Below are positions 1 to 7,616 of a DNA stretch of 64,000 nt, piece after piece. A model generated the notes under the pieces. The model searched no databases and had not been told where the DNA came from. It worked only from the letters and a program-made list of their open reading frames with translations. Origin of the DNA: Alistipes sp. Its GTDB lineage: Bacteria > Bacteroidota > Bacteroidia > Bacteroidales > Rikenellaceae. The translations under genes were made by a program, and so were the position numbers. The stretch's first letter is position 1; the number at the start of each line of letters is the position of its first letter. The stretch lies in contig JAHHQO010000003.1 in assembly GCA_020026335.1 (NCBI GenBank), positions 1-64,000 on the forward strand, read 5' to 3'.

Positions 1-52
1 GAGCACGACACTCTTAATGTTGGGGTCCAGGGTTCGAGCCCCTGAGGGGGTA
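1..52 (+). tRNA. tRNA-Lys(CTT), 5' part cut by window edge
   Basis: The sequence is identical to the 3' part of the complete tRNA-Lys at 7133-7205: the second half of the D stem, the anticodon arm with loop CTCTTAA (anticodon CTT), the T arm and the acceptor 3' strand. Position 1 here corresponds to 7154 there, so about 21 nt at the 5' end lie outside the window. No CCA is encoded. Together with the second copy it brackets the CRISPR-Cas locus. Confidence 0.93.
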
Positions 53-76
53 CAAAGCACACAAGATGCACACTAT

Positions 77-108
77 CCTCGAAAGCAGATGCTTTCGGGG
101 ATTTTTTT
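77..108 (+). terminator. Terminator of left tRNA-Lys
   Basis: A 10-bp stem (77-86 with 91-100, arms cctcgaaagc and gctttcgggg, one G-T pair) with an AGAT loop is followed by seven T residues. It lies about 25 nt after the tRNA. Confidence 0.85.
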
Positions 109-189
109 GTTGGTAGGCTGGCGGAGCTGATGGCGACGCGGACTTGTTCGCTGTGTTGTTGTCTGCGCGCCGAGTTTGGAGACGACACA

Positions 190-229
190 AAAAGAGGAAG
201 ATAAACGGTATGTTTTATCTTCCTCTTTT
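190..229. terminator. Bidirectional hairpin terminator beyond the CRISPR array
   Basis: A perfect 16-bp inverted repeat (190-205 with 214-229; core arms gaggaagataaa and tttatcttcctc) has an 8-nt loop. A-rich and T-rich flanks give a T run on either strand. It sits 35 nt past the leader-distal repeat, so the inferred job is ending the minus-strand pre-crRNA transcript. Confidence 0.7.
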
Positions 230-263
230 CTCAATTTCCGCAACCCTTCGCCTGCATTTTCGC

Positions 264-1609
264 CGTTGTGGTATTTCGTATTCTACATCAAACCACAACT
301 GCTTCCTCTCTCCAGAATCCTGCAATGGGTTGTTTCTTATTCGTATTCTACATCAAACCACAACCTGCCAAAGTGCTGACCGACCAGGGTTATTGTTGTT
401 TCTTATTCGTATTCTACATCAAACCACAACCCAAGGCATCGAATCAAGATTTATCTACTAGTTGTTTCTTATTCGTATTCTACATCAAACCACAACCCGT
501 GGTTAGTTATACCCCGCAACGAAGAAGTTGTTTCTTATTCGTATTCTACATCAAACCACAACCAAACAAAATTACAGAAAAAAAATGAAAAAGTTGTTTC
601 TTATTCGTATTCTACATCAAACCACAACGCCGCGGCCGAAGGCATACCCAACTCCTTGTTGTTTCTTATTCGTATTCTACATCAAACCACAACTCTACAA
701 TATCTAATATACGATTTGTAACGTTGTTTCTTATTCGTATTCTACATCAAACCACAACTCTGGATAAGGACGGGAATTTTACACCCTGTTGTTTCTTATT
801 CGTATTCTACATCAAACCACAACGCTGCCTCCACCCTATTACGGTTCCAAATGTTGTTTCTTATTCGTATTCTACATCAAACCACAACCATCTCAACAGG
901 AGCAGACCCTGGTATTTCGTTGTTTCTTATTCGTATTCTACATCAAACCACAACCGTTAATGGCGTTAATCTGCTCGCCGAGGGTTGTTTCTTATTCGTA
1001 TTCTACATCAAACCACAACGTAAAAGGAGGGGGCAAGCCCCTCCGTCTGTTGTTTCTTATTCGTATTCTACATCAAACCACAACGCCATCTCGCGCCCTA
1101 TGTCCTCAATGCAGTTGTTTCTTATTCGTATTCTACATCAAACCACAACCTGCCCCTGCTGCGTACCTTCCACGGCTGTGGTTGTTTCTTATTCGTATTC
1201 TACATCAAACCACAACTTCTTTGCCACTGAATAGTTCTTATCTTCGTTGTTTCTTATTCGTATTCTACATCAAACCACAACATGCAGAGGTTTACGGATT
1301 ACGTGTTGACGTTGTTTCTTATTCGTATTCTACATCAAACCACAACATATCCACACATGATAAGAGGTAGTAATCGTTGTTTCTTATTCGTATTCTACAT
1401 CAAACCACAACGGTTTTGGTACAGAGCAACTATTCTGTTAAGTTGTTTCTTATTCGTATTCTACATCAAACCACAACCCTCGATAAGGTGTAAAATTCCC
1501 GTCCTTAGTTGTTTCTTATTCGTATTCTACATCAAACCACAACGGCTTCATAACTTCAGCCTTCGTACCAAGTGTTGTTTCTTATTCGTATTCTACATCA
1601 AACCACAAC
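264..1609 (-). CRISPR. Type II-C CRISPR array, 21 repeats / 20 spacers
   Basis: The repeat is 36 nt; on the plus strand it begins GTTGTTTCTTATTCG and ends CATCAAACCACAAC. Intact repeats start at 329, 395, 461, 527, 593, 658, 723, 788, 853, 919, 984, 1049, 1114, 1181, 1246, 1311, 1376, 1442, 1508 and 1574. A degenerate copy lies at 264-299. Spacers are 29-31 nt. Transcription is called on the minus strand because the crRNA-sense repeat, beginning GTTGTGGTTTGATGTAG, pairs with the anti-repeat at 6837-6856. The worn repeat is at the far end from cas2, as expected for the leader-distal end, so new spacers should enter near 1609. No spacer target was identified; that needs a search. Confidence 0.98.
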
Positions 1610-1729
1610 CTCGGCAATTTATTGAGTTGAATAATAGTGTTTTATGCCCGTTATAAGATGCGAAAAAACACGCTGTATTCTCCGAAGAAGTGCGTTTGAT
1701 GCTATTTTTGTGGTCGTTGAACAAATGTA
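1610..1729 (-). promoter_or_regulatory. CRISPR leader with candidate -7 element
   Basis: This AT-rich stretch lies between the last intact repeat and the cas2 stop codon and is the natural leader by polarity. On the minus strand 1729-1722 reads TACATTTG, a full match to the Bacteroidetes -7 consensus TAnnTTTG, giving a start near 1715. I saw no good TTTG -33 element at the right distance, so the promoter is provisional. Confidence 0.55.
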
Positions 1730-2068
1730 CTAAAAAAATTCCAATTGTTGTGGCATTTGTGGTTTTGCCTGCTCTATTTTGCCCCAAAAATTCCGAATGT
1801 CACCATATTGTTTGTCGGTGATACTCAAAATGCTGATATGTCCCGATGCCGGTAAAGCCCGACGCACGCGCATAATATGTACCGACATGTTTTCTTTCGA
1901 TGGACAATGTCGGGCATATACCGAAAATTGCATCATCGTAAATCCGTCTTTGACCAGTGCCTTGCGAAATAGTGCGGCACTTTTGCGTTCCTTTTTTGTG
2001 TTGGTCGGCAAATCAAAGAAAACAAACAACCACATGATTTTATAAGCATTAAGGCGATTTTCAGACAT
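1730..2068 (-). CDS. cas2: CRISPR-associated endonuclease Cas2
   Basis: At 112 residues this has the normal Cas2 length. It carries the N-terminal beta strand followed by FFDLPT, placing the conserved metal-associated Asp at residue 19, and then the compact ferredoxin-like fold expected of the family. Cas2 forms the structural core of the Cas1-Cas2 spacer integrase. Its ATG directly abuts the stop codon of cas1 (cta at 2069-2071, cat at 2066-2068), so the two are translationally coupled. It is the last gene of the cas operon and lies beside the array leader, the usual II-C arrangement. No csn2 or cas4 follows. Confidence 0.95.
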   Translation of the reverse strand: MSENRLNAYKIMWLFVFFDLPTNTKKERKSAALFRKALVKDGFTMMQFSVYARHCPSKENMSVHIMRVRRALPASGHISILSITDKQYGDIRNFWGKIEQAKPQMPQQLEFF

Positions 2069-2956
2069 CTATTCCAATCTTGGGTAACTGATTTTCTTTT
2101 CTATTCCCATAAAACATTTGGACAATGAAGCAGAGGTGATGGATAGTGCCACATCCAACGGCCGTTGCATTTTGGGAAATCGTGTGTCCATATATAATAT
2201 ATGTAGTAACTCTTTTTTTGTCTCCTGGGAGAGTTGCGTACATTGTTGGGTATACAATTGATATACTATTTCATCTACATAGGGACGATATCCCTCCATG
2301 ATATCATCTGCCAAGGGAAAGGCGTTGTATCGGTTACGGTGAAAAATGCCGAATTGCGGAAATAATCCCGAACCCATCAATGCTCTGGCAACGGCGGCTC
2401 GCAATAGGGTATAACCGTAATTGAGCAGATTGTTGGGAGGAGTTCCCTCTCTGCTACGACAGAACTCCGCACCGAACAATTCTTTCCAGTAGATTTTTGC
2501 GGCAATGCCTTCGCGGTTGTCCGTATCACCGCTCTTGACATTCATGTAATAGGGTTTGAGTTTTTCACCGTCTTTCCCTAATTTGTTCAATAGTGCGGCC
2601 TGATTGCGGATTTTTGCTTCTACCACCTGTTTCCACAAATTCTTTTTCAATGGTTCTCCGGCATCGATTTGTGCTCGGAAATTCTCGCTTTGTGTGGTGT
2701 TGGCATCCAAATTCATCAGCATGGCATTGGGCAGCCGGTTTCCTCCACAGAGAATAACGGCAACATTATTGTCGGAGAGTGCGTTGAGGAGCGGCAAAGT
2801 GATGTGGGTTTGTTGATGTTCCAAAATCACGTAGCCGATATCCTCAATCGGAATACTCTTCTTCATGTCTGGTGCTTCCCGGGTGTGGACAATCATCTGA
2901 TTGTCGCACAGACTCAGACAATAGGGGGTTGAAAAGAATAGGGCACGCTTCAACAT
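2069..2956 (-). CDS. cas1: CRISPR-associated integrase Cas1
   Basis: The 295-residue protein matches Cas1 of type II systems. The metal-binding residues of the integrase site can be placed at Glu149 (DNREGIAAKIYW), His206 (FGIFHRNRYNAF) and Glu221 (LADDIMEGYRP). The N-terminal beta-rich part has the typical ILEHQQTHITLPLLNAL stretch. It acts with Cas2 to insert new spacers at the leader-proximal repeat. The start lies 5 nt after the cas9 stop, and its stop touches the cas2 start, so cas9-cas1-cas2 form one tight operon. Base composition is more AT-rich than the main body of cas9. Confidence 0.96.
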   Translation of the reverse strand: MLKRALFFSTPYCLSLCDNQMIVHTREAPDMKKSIPIEDIGYVILEHQQTHITLPLLNALSDNNVAVILCGGNRLPNAMLMNLDANTTQSENFRAQIDAGEPLKKNLWKQVVEAKIRNQAALLNKLGKDGEKLKPYYMNVKSGDTDNREGIAAKIYWKELFGAEFCRSREGTPPNNLLNYGYTLLRAAVARALMGSGLFPQFGIFHRNRYNAFPLADDIMEGYRPYVDEIVYQLYTQQCTQLSQETKKELLHILYMDTRFPKMQRPLDVALSITSASLSKCFMGIEKKISYPRLE

Positions 2957-2961
2957 GGCTT

Positions 2962-5900
2962 TCAGTGTTTGAATTTAATTTCACCCGTAATGCTCAGCTC
3001 AAAATCATAGCCTTCGACCAAAGTATTAAATTGACTCTGGTAGATGCCAATTAAAGGACGATATTCTTCATTTTGTTTCCATAGCCCATTTTTTATTTTT
3101 AGCTCTCCGGAAGGACGGGCTTCCTGATGATGTTTAAGAATTAATGTTCCATAGTTGTATTTCTTTTGGATAATCAAAGAACTCATTCCCGTTATCTTAT
3201 ACAACCTTTTGCTCAACTCCCCGACAGAAGCATCGTAAAGTTCTTCGGGCGAGTTTTCATAGAAGAGTACCATTGTACCGACCTTGAGAATGTATTTCAG
3301 CGGATAGTCGTTGGCATCGGACAGGGGAAGAAGCTCCACATCCTTGCCCTTGCGGCGGTCGTTAAAATACTTGGCTGCCTCAAGGGTGCTTACCAACTTG
3401 AATCCTCGCTTGATTTTGCCTTTGGCATCCGTGCCTTCGTAGATACCCATACAGTAGTTGCTGTCGTTGGCCACATGATAGTCCTGCTTGTAGGGCTTCA
3501 CCGAGAGGTCGCGATGGCGTTTCAAATCGATGGGGCGGGTAATCGAGGACGCAAAGAGTCGTACCTTGCGAATGGGAATCCGTTTCTCCTCGTTCATCCA
3601 AATGGTGTGCGTGGGGTCGGCGAGTACCTTCTCGCCGTAGGTATCGACTGCGTCCTGCACCTTTTGGCGCACCACCTCATCGACAATGTTCTTGATATCC
3701 GTCTTGCCGATTTGGTCGAGAGGCTTGCGAATGACATACTTGATTTCCTCCTCGCGCTGTATTGCTCCGTAGAAGGTCTGCTGGTGGAGAACACCGCGTG
3801 CGGTGTCGCCCTGCATGTAGAGGGGACGCCCCTGTGCATCCGTTTTCACCTTACCTCTGACGCGCATGACCTTGCGTCCGGGTTTCGACATATTGTCGGA
3901 GGTGTTGTGCGATACCGCCAATCTGTCGCCTATGGCCTTCACATCCTCCGTGAAGGTCGGCCACGGCTTCTCGAACGAGGGGCGTGCACCTTTGCCGTAG
4001 CGGTAGTACTCCTCCTGTTGGACATATCGCGCCCAGGCGGTGTACTCCCTGCTGCCGATGCAGGCGATGGTGATGGCATCGATGCAGTGGTGGACGTGGT
4101 TCACACGCTCTTTCTTGACGTAGGCTTCCTGCAAACCCCACATCTTGCGGAACTCGGCAGTGGTGGCTCCCTTCACCGTGTAGATTTTGTCGAACACCGT
4201 CTTCAGATAAAGACGGGCATAGCGACCGATGATACCTATATCTACACCCTGACGGTTGGAGAATCCCTCGGGCACCTCCGTCATGGTGAAGCGCGAGATT
4301 TTGCCCCGCCAATAATCCAATTCCATCTGTAACAGATGGCGTCTTTGTATGGCCTTGTCCTTGCTCTCCTTGGTGGGGGCACTCTTGGCAGCCATTCTCA
4401 ATTTGGCGACCTGCTTCTCCAGGCTGTCGATGTTGTCCTGCCACTTGAAACTCTCGATACGCGCCATGATTTCGTTGTGGTTGGCCAGCTCGGCGGGGAG
4501 GTGGCTCTTCTTGATGTCGCGGTTGAAGTGGTTCTCGCAGAGGGTCTTGTTCATCTGCGAATCGTCACCGCCCAACGAACGGGGCAGGGTATGCTCGATG
4601 TCGAACGAGGTGTTGTTGCCGATAAAATCGCAGATGGAGATGGTCTTGCCCGTGTAGGGGCATACGTGATGCTGCTCCTCCCACAACTGATATTTCAGAA
4701 TATCGGTGTCTGTGGGGGTGATGTCTGCGCCTGTCGCCGACTTGTAGAGTTTTGTGATGTTTTCGGCATATTCCGCTCTCCGCTTCTCGCGTTGCGACTG
4801 ATAGGCGGCTATGGCATTGCGGCGGTTGGCATCGTTTAGACCGCGGGCAAATTCGATGTTGATTTTGGTCGTGGGGTCGATGTCGCCCTCGCGCAACAAA
4901 TGGTTGATGAGGGCGCGCAGACGGTGCAAGGCTCTCATGGCCATCGGGTTGCGGACGGATGCTATACGTGGCGAACCCAGCTGGAGTGGCTGACCCTCCT
5001 CGGCGTGTGCCGCAGGGTAGGTCTCTATCATCGAGGGATGGTAGAGGTGGCTGAGGTGTCGCTTATCGATGCCGACCATGTTCCCCAAATAGGAGGTGAT
5101 GACACTCTCCTGCGTGCGATGTCCTGCCGACTCGTTGTTGCGCAACTCGGTGAGGATGTTGCGGCGGATTTCTTCGGTCGCCTCGCTGTCCTTGCGGATA
5201 TCGGCGGGCAGCACCTTTTCGAGATTGGCCATGAAGACGGCAAAGTCGTAACGGTAGCCGCGGCGCAGGTAGGGCAGTATCTTGTTGATGGCATTCAGAC
5301 TCAATGCGGCATAGTCCTGTGGAATTTGTATCTCGGCAAAGGTCTGTGCATCTTTATCAGAGAGTTGCAGGTTGGTCTTTGCCCATTGCACCAGCCGCTC
5401 GGCATTGTCGAACGAGAACAGGGCGTGCCAGATGTCGTTGAGGATTTGTTCCTCGGTCTTGTCGTTACCCTTGAGGTAGAGAGCGCAAATTTCCGAGAGG
5501 TAATCATCGCCAAAAATGTTGCGCAGTTGTGCCATGACGGGGCAGCCGCTGACGGTGGTCGTCGCGGAGTAGTTGAATTGGTAGGGGAGAACGGTGCGGT
5601 CTCCCTTGCAGGTGTATTTCCCCTTTCCGGCAATCTTTTGGGCAATCTCCTCGAAGTTGAAATGCGACTTCGACTTGCGGAAGAAGAGCGACTCTATCTT
5701 TTGGTACTCCTCCTGATTGAGCGGTCGGGATTCTTCATCGGAGGGAGTCTGTATGCGGATGTTATTGACAAATTGCAACATACGGAACTCCTCAAATCGG
5801 GGGTGCGAAACGGGACAGCGGCTCTTGTGCTTCTCGAAGGTACATTTGCCAACCAGTCCCTTTTGCGACTTCAGCGGACGCTGGAAGAAGATGGCGCGAT

Positions 5901-6609
5901 GCAGGGCTTTGCGCAAATCGTCGGGGAGCTGTTGGCGGTCGCAGATGGCATTGAACTCCGCCAGATAATGCTCGTTACGGGCGGTGTAGTGCTTGCGTAT
6001 CGGCTCGACACCATAGAGACGATAGAAATATTCGCCCAGGAAACGGCAGCCTGCCGCCTCCATATCCTCCGACAACGACTTGATACACTCCTTGACGGTG
6101 CCGGTATCCTTGTCTGCGGCTTCTTTTCTGTTGGAGAGGAAGCCGCGGCGCTGTGCCAGATGATAGAGGGCACGGCCGAGGGTGTAGCGTCCCTGTTGGG
6201 TGTCAAGGTCTAAAGACTCGGTCAGAGCGCAGTAACGGTCGTGGTAGGGGTTCTTGTCCCGATTGTCATCGGTGCGCTGCCAGCGGATGAACTCCTCATC
6301 GAGGGGATAGATTTTATCCTGTTTCCAAGTGTGGAGTGCCTGCTCCGAAAGCGGAGGACACAGACGGTGGTCGATGAGCACCTTCAGCAACTCGATTTTG
6401 CGCAGACGGCGGCGGAAGTAGTGACGGCGGAGTGCGCGTGCATTGGTTCTGTCCTGCACGGTGGGGCGCTCCTGGTTCTTCTCGCGGACGACACCCTCCT
6501 GAAATATATTGACACCCTGTTTGACGAGCGTTTGTGAGTTTTCATCTCTCTCGACGATGGCCCAACCTATGGAGTTGGTTCCCAAGTCCAAGCCTAAAGT
6601 TTTCTCCAT
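2962..6609 (-). CDS. cas9: Type II-C CRISPR effector nuclease Cas9
   Basis: The 1215-residue protein is an RNA-guided double-strand DNA endonuclease. RuvC-I is at the N-terminus (LGLDLGTNSIGWA, catalytic Asp8). An arginine-rich bridge helix lies at about 61-79 (RRHYFRRRLRK). RuvC-II is INIEFARG with Glu586. The HNH domain includes DIEHTLPRSLGG with His673. RuvC-III is HHCIDA at 840-845 with His841 and Asp844. All catalytic residues are present, so it should be active. The absence of csn2 and cas4, the array position and the tracrRNA form place it in II-C. The last ~100 residues, the PAM-interacting region, are encoded by visibly AT-richer DNA than the rest. The PAM cannot be told from this sequence. 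Confidence 0.98.
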   Translation of the reverse strand: MEKTLGLDLGTNSIGWAIVERDENSQTLVKQGVNIFQEGVVREKNQERPTVQDRTNARALRRHYFRRRLRKIELLKVLIDHRLCPPLSEQALHTWKQDKIYPLDEEFIRWQRTDDNRDKNPYHDRYCALTESLDLDTQQGRYTLGRALYHLAQRRGFLSNRKEAADKDTGTVKECIKSLSEDMEAAGCRFLGEYFYRLYGVEPIRKHYTARNEHYLAEFNAICDRQQLPDDLRKALHRAIFFQRPLKSQKGLVGKCTFEKHKSRCPVSHPRFEEFRMLQFVNNIRIQTPSDEESRPLNQEEYQKIESLFFRKSKSHFNFEEIAQKIAGKGKYTCKGDRTVLPYQFNYSATTTVSGCPVMAQLRNIFGDDYLSEICALYLKGNDKTEEQILNDIWHALFSFDNAERLVQWAKTNLQLSDKDAQTFAEIQIPQDYAALSLNAINKILPYLRRGYRYDFAVFMANLEKVLPADIRKDSEATEEIRRNILTELRNNESAGHRTQESVITSYLGNMVGIDKRHLSHLYHPSMIETYPAAHAEEGQPLQLGSPRIASVRNPMAMRALHRLRALINHLLREGDIDPTTKINIEFARGLNDANRRNAIAAYQSQREKRRAEYAENITKLYKSATGADITPTDTDILKYQLWEEQHHVCPYTGKTISICDFIGNNTSFDIEHTLPRSLGGDDSQMNKTLCENHFNRDIKKSHLPAELANHNEIMARIESFKWQDNIDSLEKQVAKLRMAAKSAPTKESKDKAIQRRHLLQMELDYWRGKISRFTMTEVPEGFSNRQGVDIGIIGRYARLYLKTVFDKIYTVKGATTAEFRKMWGLQEAYVKKERVNHVHHCIDAITIACIGSREYTAWARYVQQEEYYRYGKGARPSFEKPWPTFTEDVKAIGDRLAVSHNTSDNMSKPGRKVMRVRGKVKTDAQGRPLYMQGDTARGVLHQQTFYGAIQREEEIKYVIRKPLDQIGKTDIKNIVDEVVRQKVQDAVDTYGEKVLADPTHTIWMNEEKRIPIRKVRLFASSITRPIDLKRHRDLSVKPYKQDYHVANDSNYCMGIYEGTDAKGKIKRGFKLVSTLEAAKYFNDRRKGKDVELLPLSDANDYPLKYILKVGTMVLFYENSPEELYDASVGELSKRLYKITGMSSLIIQKKYNYGTLILKHHQEARPSGELKIKNGLWKQNEEYRPLIGIYQSQFNTLVEGYDFELSITGEIKFKH

Positions 6610-6793
6610 GTGAAAGTAGTTTTCGGTAGTTTGACAACGATAGACGGGGCTAAAATTCCTCGAGGCGAGTCGCTTTGTCCCGTTGGTTGTAAATCTTCCT
6701 GCAATTTAAGAAAAATAGCACATCTTTCCAAGATAATATATGATTATTTTGTGCTTTTCGTGGGCTTACCGAAGTGAAAATTTTGCACGAAGA

Positions 6794-6825
6794 TTTGCAC
6801 AGGCGGAAATTGTTTATTATATTTG
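6794..6825 (+). promoter_or_regulatory. tracrRNA promoter
   Basis: TTTG at 6794-6797, a 20-nt spacer, then TATATTTG at 6818-6825 is an exact fit to the Bacteroidetes housekeeping promoter TTTG-N19-21-TAnnTTTG. It predicts a start near 6831, a few nt before the anti-repeat. Confidence 0.8.
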
Positions 6826-6830
6826 TGTTG

Positions 6831-6918
6831 TAAGAAATTCTACATCTTACCACAATAAGGCTATATGCCGAAGGTTTTATAACCTACTGTCTCCGCGTAC
6901 TCCGTGGAGACTTTTTTG
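6831..6918 (+). ncRNA. tracrRNA
   Basis: The anti-repeat at 6837-6856 pairs with the 5' part of the crRNA-sense repeat: repeat bases 1-8 with 6856-6849 (one G-T), a two-base T-T internal loop, then ten pairs from repeat bases 11-20 with 6846-6837. Downstream come the CACAATAAGGC element typical of II-C tracrRNAs, small hairpins GGC-TATAT-GCC (6859-6869) and GGTT-TTAT-AACC, and a 9-bp terminator stem (6889-6897 with 6903-6911) followed by six T. It is divergent from cas9. The 5' end is inferred from the promoter; length is about 88 nt. Confidence 0.88.
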
Positions 6919-7049
6919 TCTTTTTTGAGCTTGGAAACGATGGCGCAGGCGAGTGCGTATCTTCGTGTGCAACTATCGGTTGAGGGGCGTGGAGACGGTG
7001 GAGAGAGGGGCTGAGGAGAATTTTGTACTGCCGATTTCCGCCGTGTAAA

Positions 7050-7081
7050 TTTGGATAAATGTAAAAAAAGTCTTATCTTTG
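7050..7081 (+). promoter_or_regulatory. Promoter of tRNA-Lys
   Basis: TTTG at 7050-7053, a 20-nt spacer and TATCTTTG at 7074-7081 match the Bacteroidetes promoter exactly. The predicted start near 7088 is about 45 nt before the tRNA. Confidence 0.8.
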
Positions 7082-7132
7082 CAATCGCAAATGGGAATGA
7101 TGGTGACATCGAAATTTTACCGTTTGCGGAAT

Positions 7133-7205
7133 GCCTCTTTAGCTCAGTTGGTAGAGCACGACACTCTTAATGTTGGGGTCCAGGGTTCGAGCCCCTGAGG
7201 GGGTA
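7133..7205 (+). tRNA. tRNA-Lys(CTT)
   Basis: A full cloverleaf can be drawn. The acceptor is GCCTCTT with AGGGGGT, the D stem is GCTC/GAGC, the anticodon stem is CGACA/TGTTG with loop CTCTTAA (anticodon CTT, codon AAG), and the T arm is CAGGG-TTCGAGC-CCCTG. The discriminator is A at 7205. CCA is not encoded. It has its own promoter and terminator and is the right-hand copy of the repeat that brackets the CRISPR locus. Confidence 0.96.
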
Positions 7206-7265
7206 CAAAGCGCACAAGATGCACACAATCCTCGAAAGCAGATGCTTTCGGGGATTTTTTGTTGG
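7154..7265 (+). repeat. Right copy of tRNA-Lys direct repeat
   Basis: This is the partner of 1-113; it covers most of tRNA-Lys and its terminator, and similarity ends at 7265. No integrase gene is visible between the two copies. Confidence 0.9.
7230..7260 (+). terminator. Terminator of tRNA-Lys
   Basis: Stem 7230-7239 pairs with 7244-7253 around an AGAT loop, followed by six T. It is the same hairpin as at 77-108. Confidence 0.85.
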
Positions 7266-7616
7266 GTGTGCATAATCAATCATCTTTTTCTCCGTTCATG
7301 CCGTCTGTTTCGCAAAAGTCTTGATGGCGAATGATGCTTCATACATATCCTTTCCCGCGCTTCTTCCCAAGAATTTGGGATTTTCTTTGTGTCTACCACT
7401 TACCATGTGAAAAAAATGGAATAATAATGTTTTATTCCGTCGGAATTTAATGGTTTGATATTGTGCCTGTTGGATTTTTATTATAGTGTTTTTGGACGAT
7501 TTTTGCATGGGCTCTGGGTGTTTATTTCATTGATTTGGATTTTAGAATCTGGTCGTTTCGGGAAATGAATCTACTTTTACAATACAAAAAATAAACCATA
7601 TAACCTTTAACTTGTT
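7266..7616. other. Intergenic region before the PUL, no gene seen
   Basis: This AT-rich stretch of about 350 nt holds only a 70-codon minus-strand reading frame without family features or context. TACTTTTA at 7572-7579 resembles a -7 element with one mismatch, but no -33 partner is convincing. The leader of the GH97 gene must begin somewhere here. Confidence 0.5.

Larger units (their letters stand above)
1..113 (+). repeat. Left copy of tRNA-Lys direct repeat
   Basis: Positions 1-113 match 7154-7265 with two substitutions (positions 57 and 67) and one length difference in the T run (7 T versus 6 T). The repeat covers the 3' part of tRNA-Lys, the trailer and the Rho-independent terminator, then similarity stops abruptly. 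It may extend left beyond the window. The pair encloses the whole CRISPR-Cas locus, which fits either a segmental duplication or an island inserted at a tRNA gene. Confidence 0.9.

Noticed and set aside
144..1656. Plus-strand reading frames with repeated peptides such as LIRILHQTTT and FLFVFYIKPQ
   Set aside because: They are translations of the CRISPR repeat in different frames; the peptide repeats follow the 36-nt repeat, not a gene.
3166..6213. Long plus-strand reading frames of 388 and 437 codons
   Set aside because: They are antisense to cas9, lack any family feature and follow from the GC-rich codon pattern of the real gene.
6826..6852. Self-complementarity within the anti-repeat (GTAAGA with TCTTAC)
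   Set aside because: With the predicted start near 6831 most of the left arm is not transcribed, so I did not call a self-folding or natural single-guide form.
6861..7109. 82-codon minus-strand reading frame
   Set aside because: It overlaps the tracrRNA and its terminator and shows no recognisable protein features.
1..7265. Prophage or integrative element carrying the CRISPR locus
   Set aside because: No integrase, relaxase, phage or transposase gene lies between the tRNA copies; only the repeat geometry suggests mobility.
7296..7508. 70-codon minus-strand reading frame upstream of the PUL
   Set aside because: It has low-complexity Lys/Asn/Thr content and no neighbouring operon partner; insufficient to call a gene.
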